A stretch of DNA of 64,000 nt. Source: an uncultured Bartonella sp. GTDB taxonomy: Bacteria > Pseudomonadota > Alphaproteobacteria > Rhizobiales > Rhizobiaceae. Position 1 is the first letter of the stretch. Every line of letters starts with the position of its first letter. Shown here piece by piece: positions 1-8,836 of this stretch. The DNA lies in the NCBI RefSeq assembly GCF_946479275.1, contig NZ_CAMLFE010000002.1, forward strand, positions 158,482 through 222,481, written 5' to 3'. The notes under the pieces were generated by a model, which saw nothing but the letters and a program-made list of their open reading frames with translations, did not search any database and was not told the origin of the DNA. A program made the translations under genes and the position numbers.

Positions 1-28
1 CACTGGCAGAGCTATTGCTTTGCCAGTG
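1..28. other. Hairpin at window edge
   Basis: Positions 1-8 (CACTGGCA) pair perfectly with 21-28 (TGCCAGTG), and the intervening bases can extend the stem. No run of T follows on either strand, so it is not a clear intrinsic terminator. It may be the tail of a gene lying before the window. The rest of 29-210 holds no gene that I can support. Confidence 0.4.
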
Positions 29-210
29 TCCAGAAACTCATACGACTTCATCATTCTTCCTTATTGCCGGGGGGATTGCCGTCAAGGCTCATCTCATGCT
101 AAGGGTTTGATCTATAAGTGCCAATTTGTGGCGCAAAAAGGTATCGTTATCTGCCTGAGGGCGGAGTAGTAAAAGCAATTTTTGGCGGCGGAGCCGGGAA
201 CGGATTAGCA

Positions 211-876
211 GTGAAGAAACGCGAAGTAGCAATTATTGTAACGGGTATGGTCACGGCCGGTCTTATGCTGACAGGATGTGGCGTTTCCAGTCCGACCTAT
301 GGTACTGATAAATCAACCGGAAAACAGCTGGTTGATGATTTTTCCAATATTGCATCCATCAGATCGAATAATAACAGGAATCAGATTGATACCAAGCCGC
401 GTCCGGAACTTGTTCGTCCTGCCCCCGGTACAAAAGGCGTTCTCCCGCAACCGCAGACAAATGTTGCCCAGACTGGTACACGTGATTGGCCGGAATCGCC
501 CGAGCAGAAACGCCAAAGATTGCGTGATGAAGCAACAGCTAACCAGAATAACCCGAACTATGTTTCACCCATTGTGCCCGATAGTGGCAAAGAAACAAAA
601 TCAACCGGTTCCAGTGACTGGCTCAACGGTATCCACCGCAACGAGCAGGTCAATAATGACAAAGAACAGCGTGCCGAATATTTACGCCGCAAAAAAGAAA
701 CGCAAGGCGGTTCATCCACCACACGCAAATATCTGAGCGAACCTCCATTAAGCTATCGCCAACCGGCGGCATCTGCGCCAATCGGCGATCAAGGTGAAGA
801 TGAAGCCAAAAAAGAACGCGAGAGAAAGAAAGCGCTGAAAGAATCGTCCGGCAAGAAGAGCTGGTGGCCTTTCTAG
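211..876 (+). CDS. Putative lipoprotein of unknown function
   Basis: The function is not recognised. Starting at GTG 211, the product has a short basic N-terminus (VKKREV), a hydrophobic stretch and a lipobox ending LMLTGC, so it should be processed by signal peptidase II and lipid-anchored. The mature part, about 200 residues, is hydrophilic, rich in Asn, Pro, Lys and Arg, and has no visible fold motif; it ends in a Lys/Glu-rich stretch followed by KSWWPF. The reading frame is open upstream to a GTG at 118, but that extension would place about 31 residues before the signal peptide, so 211 is preferred, although no strong Shine-Dalgarno is seen. It stands alone, followed by paired inverted repeats. 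A periplasm-facing envelope role is inference. Confidence 0.7.
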   Translation: MKKREVAIIVTGMVTAGLMLTGCGVSSPTYGTDKSTGKQLVDDFSNIASIRSNNNRNQIDTKPRPELVRPAPGTKGVLPQPQTNVAQTGTRDWPESPEQKRQRLRDEATANQNNPNYVSPIVPDSGKETKSTGSSDWLNGIHRNEQVNNDKEQRAEYLRRKKETQGGSSTTRKYLSEPPLSYRQPAASAPIGDQGEDEAKKERERKKALKESSGKKSWWPF

Positions 877-877
877 T

Positions 878-963
878 AATCAAGGCAATGTCTTGTTGTT
901 AGAATGTTTATCTTTTCGTCGAGACATTCCGGTCTTCCTTGATTGCAAAAGGGTTTGCTTTGT
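878..963 (+). terminator. Two-part inverted repeat, putative terminator of the lipoprotein gene
   Basis: AATCAAGG (878-885) pairs with CCTTGATT (937-944), and inside it AATGTCT (887-893) pairs with AGACATT (922-928). Directly after comes GCAAA-AGGG-TTTGC (945-958) followed by TTTGTTT. The last part resembles a weak intrinsic terminator. The rest of 964-1577 shows no convincing gene; short open frames there lack ribosome binding sites. Confidence 0.4.
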
Positions 964-1577
964 TTGATTGAAAGTCGTGAAAAGTGACTGTTCGCCTCTA
1001 TGAGCCGGCGATAACTTCGTTCAAGTTTTCCTTTGATAACGTTTTACTCTCTCATCAGGTGTTGGAGTGGCAGCAAAACAACATCCGAATTCATGACGCC
1101 ATTTCCAGCCTGTTCCTGAATGAAGCTTACCGCCCTATCAAACGAATATCCCGATTGGTGCAATATAATCAGCCATTCATCTGACTAAACGCCAAAATCT
1201 CGCCAACCTTAAAACCAGCCTTTGGGAAGAGTTCAACGTTTTTAATTTTATTGAAGCAACGCATGTTAAAAATAGCGTCCTATAGCTAATCTGGTTGTTT
1301 GTTTTAAATGCCGGTTCAGTCAATCTTCGATCGATAAGAGTTTCCGGCAAAATCTCCAAATCGATAATTGAATAAACAGACTACTCGGAAATGAATTGCA
1401 GTCTATAAATTTGGTGTTTCGCATTTCTTAACGTTCAAATTTTTTAAAACTTCTTTGTTTAACAGCGTTCAGTTTAACGGGGTTCAAAAACCGGCTATTT
1501 TTTTGCCAAATGTTTTTGAATATTGTCCGAACGGTATTTCCGGGCATTTTCCCTTTATTGAGCGAGGTTCCCGTTTT

Positions 1578-2414
1578 TCAAATAACCTCGAGCGGCTGTT
1601 TGTGTGATGGTGGCAAAAATATTTTATCAAGTGCCTGAAGAACATTACTGTCGAGCTCAAGATCAAGAGCTTTGACGTTTTCGCGCAAATGTTTGAGTGA
1701 CGAGGCTTTTGGAATAGCAATCATTAGCGGATTGCGGATAACCCATGCCAGAGCAAGCACCGATGGTGCAACACCAAGCTTTTCTGCAATCTTGATAAGA
1801 TCATGGTTTTTCATGATGCGCCCCTGCTCGATCGGTGCATAGGCCATCACCGGAATATGCCGTTTTTCACACCATGGAATGAGGTCGAATTCGGGCCCGC
1901 GACGAGACAGATTATAAAGTATCTGATCCGTTGCGATATGACCTTTTGGCGAAATGCCTTCAAGTTTTTGCATGAGTGCGGTATCAAAATTGCTGACACC
2001 CCACGCACCGATTTTGCCTTGTGTGACAAGTTTTTCCAAAGCTTCAACTGTTTCGGTTAAAGGAACGCTACTTTGCCAATGAAGAAGATAAAGGTCGATT
2101 TTTTCGATTTTCAGATTTTTAAGGCTGCGTTCGCACGCTTCAATCGTGCCTTGCCGTGACGCATGGCTCGGTAAAACTTTTGAAACAACAAAGGCATCGT
2201 TACGCCGCCCGACAAGGGCTTCACCAACCACTCTTTCAGATCCACCGTTTCCATACATTTCGGCCGTATCAATGAGTTTCAATCCGAGATCAAGGCCAGC
2301 ACGCAAAGAATTGGCTTCGTCTTCAACGGAGGATATCCCTTCCCCCATACCCCATGTACCTTGTCCTAAAACAGGTACAATCGAACCATTCGGGAATTTT
2401 ACTGTTTTCATCAT
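1578..2414 (-). CDS. Aldo/keto reductase family oxidoreductase
   Basis: A 278-residue NAD(P)H-dependent reductase with the single TIM-barrel fold of the aldo/keto reductase family; the physiological substrate cannot be read from sequence. The catalytic tetrad is visible: Asp49 and Tyr54 in LIDTAEMYGNGGSE, Lys79 in VVSKVLP and His112 in LYLLHWQ. The family signature near residues 130-145 (KIGAWGVSNFD) and the cofactor-binding IPKASS segment near the C-terminus are present. The start codon overlaps the stop of tadA (ATGATGA), so the two genes are translationally coupled. Two ATGs are adjacent and either may be used; GAGGGAAG upstream serves as Shine-Dalgarno. It is likely cytosolic. Confidence 0.9.
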   Translation of the reverse strand: MMKTVKFPNGSIVPVLGQGTWGMGEGISSVEDEANSLRAGLDLGLKLIDTAEMYGNGGSERVVGEALVGRRNDAFVVSKVLPSHASRQGTIEACERSLKNLKIEKIDLYLLHWQSSVPLTETVEALEKLVTQGKIGAWGVSNFDTALMQKLEGISPKGHIATDQILYNLSRRGPEFDLIPWCEKRHIPVMAYAPIEQGRIMKNHDLIKIAEKLGVAPSVLALAWVIRNPLMIAIPKASSLKHLRENVKALDLELDSNVLQALDKIFLPPSHKQPLEVI

Positions 2415-2860
2415 TCTTCCCTCTTTCCTGCAAAAAAAGTTTTGAGCAACTGGGATGCCCGTCTTTCACCCAGGCCGGAATAAACCTCTGGCCGATGATG
2501 ACATGTGGGTTGGTTAAAAAAGTGGACACCGTGTTCAACTGCGCCACCTTTTTCGTCGCCTGTGGCAAAATAAAGTCGCCTGATACGTGCAAAAGATATG
2601 GCAGCCGCGCACATTGTACAGGGTTCCAAAGTCACATAAAGGTCGCAATCAGCCAATCGTTCACTTTGAAGCATCTCGCATGCCATACGAATAGCCCGCA
2701 TTTCTGCGTGACCTGTCGGGTCGAATTTTTTATGCGTAAGATTGCAAGCCTTAGCGATCATTTTACCGTCCTTGACAATCACGGCGCCAACCGGCACTTC
2801 GTCATTCGCATTTGCCGAAATTGCCTCTTCAAGCGCTATTTCCATTGGCGTTTTTGTCAT
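2411..2860 (-). CDS. tadA: tRNA-specific adenosine deaminase TadA
   Basis: This enzyme deaminates adenosine 34 to inosine in the anticodon of tRNA-Arg(ACG), allowing CGN decoding, and is usually essential. The 149-residue product has the cytidine/deoxycytidylate deaminase fold. The zinc-binding and catalytic motif HAE is at residues 51-53 (His51 ligand, Glu53 proton shuttle), and PCTMC at 80-84 supplies Cys81 and Cys84. The length matches the family. AAAGG lies just before the ATG. It is first in a two-gene unit with the aldo/keto reductase. It lies back to back with rluB, so the promoter should be within 2861-3053. Confidence 0.93.
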   Translation of the reverse strand: MTKTPMEIALEEAISANANDEVPVGAVIVKDGKMIAKACNLTHKKFDPTGHAEMRAIRMACEMLQSERLADCDLYVTLEPCTMCAAAISFARIRRLYFATGDEKGGAVEHGVHFFNQPTCHHRPEVYSGLGERRASQLLKTFFAGKREE

Positions 2861-3053
2861 TTTTACCTTTCAATCATTTTGAAGAGCCAGCATTTTGAAA
2901 AACCGGAACAATTGGATTTTATCCGCAGTTTATGTCATTTATGGCAGTTTATCAGAAAACACCTGACGAAAGAGATTCCATATCGGAAAAAAATAAGCTA
3001 GAGCGGTTAAAAATTAACAATGCGCCCCCGGTGCTTCTAAAGGATAATGTGAG

Positions 3054-4994
3054 ATGACATATGATCGCGGCAATAAGAAACCGCAAAATAACAGGGGGGA
3101 TACCAGAAATAATTTCGACCCGCGTGGGAAGAAAGACGCCAAATCTCCGAGGGTAAAAACCAGTGAAGAAAGCGACGGCAGTGAACGCATTGCCAAAAGA
3201 TTGGCGCGCGCTGGAATAGCATCGCGACGGGACGCAGAAACCATGATTGCCGCCGGACGTATCGCGGTTAATGGCAAGGTTCTTGATACTCCCGCATTCA
3301 ATGTCAAACGTAAAGATGCAATTACTGTTGATGGCAAACCTTTGCCCCCTATTGAGCGCACCCGCGTCTGGCTTTACCACAAACCGGCCGGACTGGTGAC
3401 AACCAACCGCGATCCGGAAGGTCGGCCTACTGTTTTTGATAGCCTGCCGGAAGGAATGCCCCGCGTACTTTCCGTTGGCAGACTCGATATCAATACCGAA
3501 GGTTTGCTGCTTCTCACCAATGACGGGGGACTTGCCCGTGTTCTTGAATTACCGTCAACCGGCTGGGTGCGCAAATATCGTGTTCGTGCTCATGGTAAAG
3601 TAACGCAAGCCGATCTTGATGCTTTAAAAAACGGTATCGCTATAGACGGCATTTTTTACGGGGCTGTGGAAGCAACTCTTGAACGTGAACAAGGAACCAA
3701 TGTCTGGCTTACTCTCGCTTTAAGAGAAGGTAAGAACCGTGAGGTCAAAAATATTCTGGGTGCTCTGGGGCTTGCTGTCGCACGTCTCATCCGCATTTCG
3801 TTCGGTCCTTTCCAACTTGCCGACCTTGAAGAAGGCGCTGTGCGCGAACTTAAAGGCCGCACACTGCGCGACCAGTTGGGCGAACGCCTTATTGAAGAAG
3901 CCAATGCCGATTTCGATTTGCCAATTTTGAAGCCGTTTTCCAATGCCCCAGTTGTTGGAGAACAAAAGCCGCGGGAAAAACCAACGCTTTCGGATGACGA
4001 CTGGATCTCTTCAACAACGGAAGCATCCCGTTTTAACAGGCACTGGAAAAAGGCCGATTTTGCCGAACGCGGTCGCGACCAACTTTCAACAAAACCGGAC
4101 AGCTTCAATAAACGGGGCAGTAAATTCACGAGAACTGCCGCCCCCCTTAAAAAAGCTTTTGAAAAAAAGCCTGAAGCTGAACCACAACGATTGCGTAGTG
4201 CCAATGTCTGGATGGCTCCTGGTGCCCGTCCTCAAACCGCACATAAGAAATTCTGGCGTATGAGAGACGAAGAGGAGAGAAGCGAAAACCGCTTTGATGA
4301 GAGATCAGCCGGACGTCATCCTCATCGCGCTTCACAGGGCGAAAGCGAAACGCATTTCGATCGCCGTGATAAACATTTTGACAAATCGTGTCGCAAGCCC
4401 GATTTCAGCAAAAAGTTCCGGAAAGACCGCACGTTAGACGACTATGATGCGTCAAAGGACGACAGAAAAAACAGAGATTATAAGAAAACCGGAAATTATA
4501 ACCGCTCGGCAAACGATAGACCTAATCATTGGCATGCTCATGGGCCCGATCGTGATTTTGAGGGTGGAAACAAACAATTTTCCCATAAGTCACGGTTAGC
4601 CACCGGAAGGCCGCCAAGAAAATATAATACAGAGCGGAAATTTTCCGAAAAGCAGGATTTTGACCGCCCGGAACGAAAGTTTGATCGCCCTCAAAAAAAA
4701 TATCGCGGTTCTGCGGAGGGTCGCGAAGGTGGATTTGACTTTCCGCGCCGTCATTACGGGAAGAAAAATCCGGATGGGCAAGACCAGAAAAGATCATCCC
4801 GTTTTTCCGGCAATAGCTCCGAAAAACCATTTTCTTCAAGAGATGACCGCGGCGGGAAGAAAGCTTTTACAGGCAAGTCCGAAAAAGCAAGCAAATTCCT
4901 AGATCGTAAAGGCGCTGCAAAAGGAAATGGACGTAGCGGAGGCCAACATTCCGGCCGGCCGAACGGAGGCTCAAGTGCGGGTCGTCGGCGGTAA
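3054..4994 (+). CDS. rluB: Pseudouridine synthase RluB-like with long basic tail
   Basis: A 646-residue protein expected to make pseudouridine in 23S rRNA (RluB/RsuA/RluE group; RluB acts at position 2605 in E. coli). An S4 RNA-binding domain covers about residues 44-90. The catalytic domain contains GRLDINTEGLLLLTNDG with Asp145 as nucleophile. The enzyme core ends near residue 270. The remaining ~370 residues are low complexity, rich in Arg, Lys, Asp, Phe and Gly and almost certainly disordered. Basic tails occur in rhizobial homologues but this one is longer than the catalytic core. AAGGA lies before ATG 3054. The 3' end overlaps rsmD. The precise target uridine is inferred from family only. 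Confidence 0.88.
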   Translation: MTYDRGNKKPQNNRGDTRNNFDPRGKKDAKSPRVKTSEESDGSERIAKRLARAGIASRRDAETMIAAGRIAVNGKVLDTPAFNVKRKDAITVDGKPLPPIERTRVWLYHKPAGLVTTNRDPEGRPTVFDSLPEGMPRVLSVGRLDINTEGLLLLTNDGGLARVLELPSTGWVRKYRVRAHGKVTQADLDALKNGIAIDGIFYGAVEATLEREQGTNVWLTLALREGKNREVKNILGALGLAVARLIRISFGPFQLADLEEGAVRELKGRTLRDQLGERLIEEANADFDLPILKPFSNAPVVGEQKPREKPTLSDDDWISSTTEASRFNRHWKKADFAERGRDQLSTKPDSFNKRGSKFTRTAAPLKKAFEKKPEAEPQRLRSANVWMAPGARPQTAHKKFWRMRDEEERSENRFDERSAGRHPHRASQGESETHFDRRDKHFDKSCRKPDFSKKFRKDRTLDDYDASKDDRKNRDYKKTGNYNRSANDRPNHWHAHGPDRDFEGGNKQFSHKSRLATGRPPRKYNTERKFSEKQDFDRPERKFDRPQKKYRGSAEGREGGFDFPRRHYGKKNPDGQDQKRSSRFSGNSSEKPFSSRDDRGGKKAFTGKSEKASKFLDRKGAAKGNGRSGGQHSGRPNGGSSAGRRR

Positions 4995-5532
4995 ATTTTC
5001 CGGACGTCGTCTTGCAACGCCCGCAGGACAGGAAATCCGTCCCACGACTGACCGCACGCGTGAAAGTCTGTTCAATATTCTGGGATCACGGCAAGATAAT
5101 TTCTGGAATGGAAAACGCGTGCTTGATCTTTTTTCAGGAACCGGTGCGCTCGGCATCGAAGCACTTTCGCGTGGTGCCGAAACCTGCACTTTTGTGGAGC
5201 AGTCGGTTGAAGGACGCGGATTAATCCATGAAAATATTGAAACTTTCGAATTACAGGGGGTTACCCGCCTGTTGCGCCGTGATGCAACACGTCTGGGGCA
5301 GATAGGAACAATGCAACCATTCGACGTTGTTTTTGCCGACCCACCTTATGGCCATGGCTTGGGGGAACAAGCGTTTTCGGCTGCTGTTGAAGGCAATTGG
5401 GTAAAAAACAATGCGCTTTTTGTGCTTGAAGAGACCAAAGAGGCTACAATTCGTTTACCAGAAAATTTTAAGCTTGACGACGAGCGCCATTATGGTGGCA
5501 CAATTATTTATATCTATATGTTACAATTGTGA
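4975..5532 (+). CDS. rsmD: 16S rRNA (guanine-966-N2)-methyltransferase RsmD
   Basis: This enzyme methylates G966 of 16S rRNA using S-adenosylmethionine during 30S assembly. The product begins VRVVGGKFSGRRL, the usual RsmD N-terminus. The SAM-binding motif DLFSGTGALGIEALSRGA is at about residues 51-68, and the catalytic DPPY motif is at about 122-125. The frame is open to ATG 4927, but GTG 4975 has GGAGG five bases upstream and gives 185 residues, the family length. The gene overlaps the end of rluB by 20 bases and its stop overlaps the next start (GTGA), so the two rRNA modification genes are coupled. Confidence 0.9.
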   Translation: MRVVGGKFSGRRLATPAGQEIRPTTDRTRESLFNILGSRQDNFWNGKRVLDLFSGTGALGIEALSRGAETCTFVEQSVEGRGLIHENIETFELQGVTRLLRRDATRLGQIGTMQPFDVVFADPPYGHGLGEQAFSAAVEGNWVKNNALFVLEETKEATIRLPENFKLDDERHYGGTIIYIYMLQL

Positions 5533-7031
5533 TCAAACAGTCGAGAAAGGTTTTGCCTGTGCCTGAATTGATGAGAAAAACGTTTTTGAAAGCAACGTTT
5601 GGCGTTCTTTTGTCTACGAGCGCGCTTTTTCCTCTTTATGCAGAGGAGACGAGCGAGAAAACCCCGACAGAGTCACAAATGACAACTTCAACTACTTCTG
5701 ATCTTCCTGAAATTACCAAATCCGGTCCAACACAGAGTTTTACCCTGAAAAATGGCTTGCAAGTTGTTGTGATTGAAAATCATCGGGCACCGGTTGTGAC
5801 ACAAATGATCTGGTATCATGTCGGTTCTGCCGACGAACCGAAAGGGCACACCGGCATTGCCCATTTCCTTGAACATTTGATGTTTAAAGGCACCTCTACT
5901 CATAAAGATGGCGAATTTTCGAAATTCATTGCCAAAATCGGCGGCGAGGAAAATGCTTTTACGTCCTATGACTATACCGGTTACTATCAGAGCGTAGCGT
6001 CGGAGTATCTCGAAACAATTATGAAGTTCGAAGCAGACCGGATGGAAAATCTTGTTTTGACAGATGAAGTGATAGCACCGGAAAGAAACGTTATCATTGA
6101 AGAACGGCGCATGCGCACCGACAACAGTCCGGATGCGATGCTTGCTGAAGACACTAGGGCAACATTGTTCATGAACAGTCCCTACCATAATCCTGTTATC
6201 GGCTGGAAACAGGAAATGGAAAAATTGACGCGTGATGACGCGATATCCTTCTACAATAAATATTACACCCCGAATAATGCGACACTTATTATATCGGGCG
6301 ACGTTACTGCGGAAAAAGTGCGCGAAATGGCTTCCGACATTTATGGCAAACTGCCGGTGCGTTCTGAAATAGGTCCACGTATCCGCCCGCAAGAGCCGGA
6401 AAAGAAAACACTTCGCACCGTAACAATGCATGATCCACGTGTGAGCGAACCAAGTTTCCAGAAAATGTGGGTCGTCCCTTCCTATCACAATGCGAAAGCC
6501 AAAAAAGAAGCTGAAGCACTTGATTTGCTTGGCGAAATTTTAGGCGGTGCACCACGCGGACGATTATACCAGACATTGGTTGTCAAAAACGGATCGGCAG
6601 CATCTGTCGGCGCCAATTATAGTGGCAATGCCGTTGATGACGGTATCTTCTATCTTTATGGAATGCCTCGCGGAGAGGCAAGCCTTGAGGATGTACAACA
6701 CCAGATTGCCAGTGAAATTGCCGATATACGCAAGAACGGCGTGACGAAAGCCGAACTTGATCAGGCGCGGAACCGTTTTATCAAAAACATGATATTTTCA
6801 CTCGATAGTCCGGCCGGTCTTGCACAAATTTACGGTAGTTCTCTTTCGGTTGGCATGAACATTGATGATGTTACCCATTGGCCGGATCGGCTGAAGGAAG
6901 TTACAACAGAAGATATCAAAGATGTTGCCAACCGCTATCTCGATACGGATAAAAGTGTGACCAGTTATTTGTTGCCCCCTGTTCACGAAGCATCACCGCT
7001 TGGTGCCAACCAGCAAAAGAAAAGCAAATGA
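5529..7031 (+). CDS. M16 family zinc metallopeptidase, catalytic member
   Basis: A periplasmic pitrilysin/insulinase-family protease of 500 residues. The inverted zinc motif HFLEH is at residues 112-116, with the third ligand a Glu near 191-192 in NVIIEERRMR. The second half carries the M16C substrate-cleft domain. A signal peptide is visible (RKTFLKATFGVLLSTSALFPLYA), so the protein is exported. GTG 5529 overlaps the rsmD stop; in-frame GTG 5559 (after GAGAAAGG) and ATG 5571 are alternatives that leave a shorter n-region. It is followed by an inactive paralogue in a four-base overlap, so the two very probably form a heterodimer, as known for other bacterial M16 pairs. Confidence 0.88.
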   Translation: MIKQSRKVLPVPELMRKTFLKATFGVLLSTSALFPLYAEETSEKTPTESQMTTSTTSDLPEITKSGPTQSFTLKNGLQVVVIENHRAPVVTQMIWYHVGSADEPKGHTGIAHFLEHLMFKGTSTHKDGEFSKFIAKIGGEENAFTSYDYTGYYQSVASEYLETIMKFEADRMENLVLTDEVIAPERNVIIEERRMRTDNSPDAMLAEDTRATLFMNSPYHNPVIGWKQEMEKLTRDDAISFYNKYYTPNNATLIISGDVTAEKVREMASDIYGKLPVRSEIGPRIRPQEPEKKTLRTVTMHDPRVSEPSFQKMWVVPSYHNAKAKKEAEALDLLGEILGGAPRGRLYQTLVVKNGSAASVGANYSGNAVDDGIFYLYGMPRGEASLEDVQHQIASEIADIRKNGVTKAELDQARNRFIKNMIFSLDSPAGLAQIYGSSLSVGMNIDDVTHWPDRLKEVTTEDIKDVANRYLDTDKSVTSYLLPPVHEASPLGANQQKKSK

Positions 7032-7039
7032 GGGTTACC

Positions 7040-8368
7040 ATGAACAAGAAACCACTTATTTTCCATCGTGCTTCAATCCTTGTTTTTTCGTTAATTTTGA
7101 GTTTCGGGTTGGGCGTTTCGGTTGCCAATGCGCTGAATATTGAAAATGTAACGTCGAAAAAAGGCATTACTGGCTGGCTTGTGGAAGACAATACAGTTCC
7201 CGTTGTTTCAATACAATTTTCCATTGGTGGCGGAACAACGCAGGATCCCGAAGGTAAAGAAGGTTTGGCAAATTTGATGACCGGCCTTTTTGACGAGGGT
7301 GCCGGTGATTTGGACTCGCAAGCGTTTCAAAGCCGCCTTGACGAGCTTGGTGCTGAAATGGCATTTTCGGTCACGCGCGACAGGATGCGCGGAAACATGA
7401 AAATGCTTGCCGAAAAACGTGAAGAGGCTCTCAACCTGCTTGCGCTTGCCGTCCAAAAGCCCCGCTTTGATGACGAGGCTATTGACCGTATCCGCGAACA
7501 ATTGGTTGCTGAACTCAAAGCTTCTGAAAAAGACCCGAAAACCATCGCGCAAAACCGTCTTTTGACGTTGATTTACGGCAAACATCCTTATGCAAGACGT
7601 GGAGAAGGTACACCGGAGACACTTGCCACAATAAGCCGTGATGATCTTGTCAAAGCACATCATGCCATGTTTGCCCGCGACAATATCCATATCGGCATTG
7701 TCGGACCGGTCAGTGCAAACGAAGCAGCAACAATCATCGACAAGATATTCGGTGCCCTGCCGGAGAAAGCAGAACTAAAGAAAATAGACGAAGCAAAACT
7801 CAATCTCGGCGGCATGGCGAATGTTAATTATGATTTGCCGCAAACATCGCTGATGCTCGTTTACCCTGGTGTCAAACGCAATGATCCCGATTTCTTTGCT
7901 GCCTATCTTATGAACTACGTTCTGGGCGGACCGGGGCTTACATCCCGTCTGTTTTCGGAAGTCCGTGAAAAACGCGGCCTTGCTTACACTGTAGGTTCAT
8001 CCCTGATGCTTTATGACCATTCTGCAACCTTGGCCGTATCAACGGGCACTCGTTCAAGCGAAGCACAAAAATCTCTTTCGACTATTCGCAGCGAAGTGAA
8101 AAAGATGGCTGATGAAGGAGTAAGCGAACAGGAACTTGATGAGGCAAAAAGCTATGTCATTGGTTCCTATGCCGTGCAGAATATGGGCTCCTCTTCCGAT
8201 ATTGCAGCAACACTGGTTGGCTTGCAGGACGAGAACCTGCCGATCGACTACATAGAAAAGCGCCGCGCACTGATTGAAGCGGTTACCCGTGATCAGGTCA
8301 AAGCAGTTGCTGAAAAGCTGCTTCGTCCTGAACCTGCTTTGCTGGTTATTGGTCCATCCAAAGGTTGA
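7040..8368 (+). CDS. M16 family peptidase-like protein, non-catalytic partner
   Basis: A second M16-fold protein, about 442 residues, with a signal peptide (hydrophobic stretch SILVFSLILSFGLGVSVANA). Where the active paralogue has HFLEH, this protein reads GLANLMTGLFDEGAG, so the zinc site is absent. The conserved Arg/Tyr segment of the C-terminal half (SEVREKRGLAYTVG) is present, as expected for the partner that helps to bind substrate. ATG 7028 overlaps the previous stop, but ATG 7040 has GAGGG at proper distance and is preferred. It is co-transcribed with the catalytic subunit and ends before a strong terminator. Confidence 0.88.
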   Translation: MNKKPLIFHRASILVFSLILSFGLGVSVANALNIENVTSKKGITGWLVEDNTVPVVSIQFSIGGGTTQDPEGKEGLANLMTGLFDEGAGDLDSQAFQSRLDELGAEMAFSVTRDRMRGNMKMLAEKREEALNLLALAVQKPRFDDEAIDRIREQLVAELKASEKDPKTIAQNRLLTLIYGKHPYARRGEGTPETLATISRDDLVKAHHAMFARDNIHIGIVGPVSANEAATIIDKIFGALPEKAELKKIDEAKLNLGGMANVNYDLPQTSLMLVYPGVKRNDPDFFAAYLMNYVLGGPGLTSRLFSEVREKRGLAYTVGSSLMLYDHSATLAVSTGTRSSEAQKSLSTIRSEVKKMADEGVSEQELDEAKSYVIGSYAVQNMGSSSDIAATLVGLQDENLPIDYIEKRRALIEAVTRDQVKAVAEKLLRPEPALLVIGPSKG

Positions 8369-8380
8369 AATAAATTATCC

Positions 8381-8410
8381 GATGTCGGTTTTTTAAAAAA
8401 AACCGACATC
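8381..8410. terminator. Intrinsic terminator after the M16 pair
   Basis: GATGTCGGTTTTTT (8381-8394) is complementary to 8397-8410, giving a long stem with T and A runs at its centre. It closes the rluB-rsmD-M16-M16 unit and works in principle in both directions. Confidence 0.75.
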
Positions 8411-8836
8411 AATTCTGTTTACAAAAGAGCTGACCTATCCTTCGCCCTGTTCTTTGAAAAAAGTATGAAAAGAAAAGAACCTGAAAAAGGCGTTTTGAAT
8501 TCCTGCCTTTAAAATCGTGATGTCATGCATTTCGAAATAAAAATGCCAAGTCATCGTTATAGTTGCTATTATTCGGATTTTGATCGTTAAATCGGCTTTG
8601 CCAGCGCAACAAAATATTTTCCACAATTGTGGTAATTTCAGATCGAACATTCACTTTTTCAAAATCAATCGACGCTATTACTCGAGATACTTCTATAAGT
8701 ATTCCGAGTTTCTAATTTTCGTCAATCAAGATCCTTGTTGCCCGTTCACATAATATCGACATTCAACGAAAAGAATTGAGTTTTATAGCGTAAGTTTTTA
8801 TAAAATCTTGAACAAAATGATCGAGAGGAATCTGTA
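8411..8836. other. Spacer upstream of pmbA with an imperfect inverted repeat
   Basis: No gene is supported here. The spacer contains a 13-bp inverted repeat with one mismatch: 8680-8692 (ACTCGAGATACTT) against 8697-8709, loop CTAT. This lies about 130 bases before pmbA and could be an operator or a leader hairpin. A 71-residue open frame on the minus strand (8435-8650) lacks a good ribosome binding site and is not called. Confidence 0.4.

Noticed and set aside
984..1184. 66-codon plus-strand frame in the spacer after the lipoprotein gene
   Set aside because: Starts at GTG with no binding site; composition looks like random translation; no recognisable family.
4927..4974. Longer rsmD start at ATG 4927
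   Set aside because: The added residues are not family-like, and GTG 4975 has GGAGG at ideal distance and gives the normal length.
8435..8650. 71-codon frame on the minus strand ending near the M16 terminator
   Set aside because: No good ribosome binding site, composition unlike a known protein, and the terminator nearby is explained by the M16 genes.
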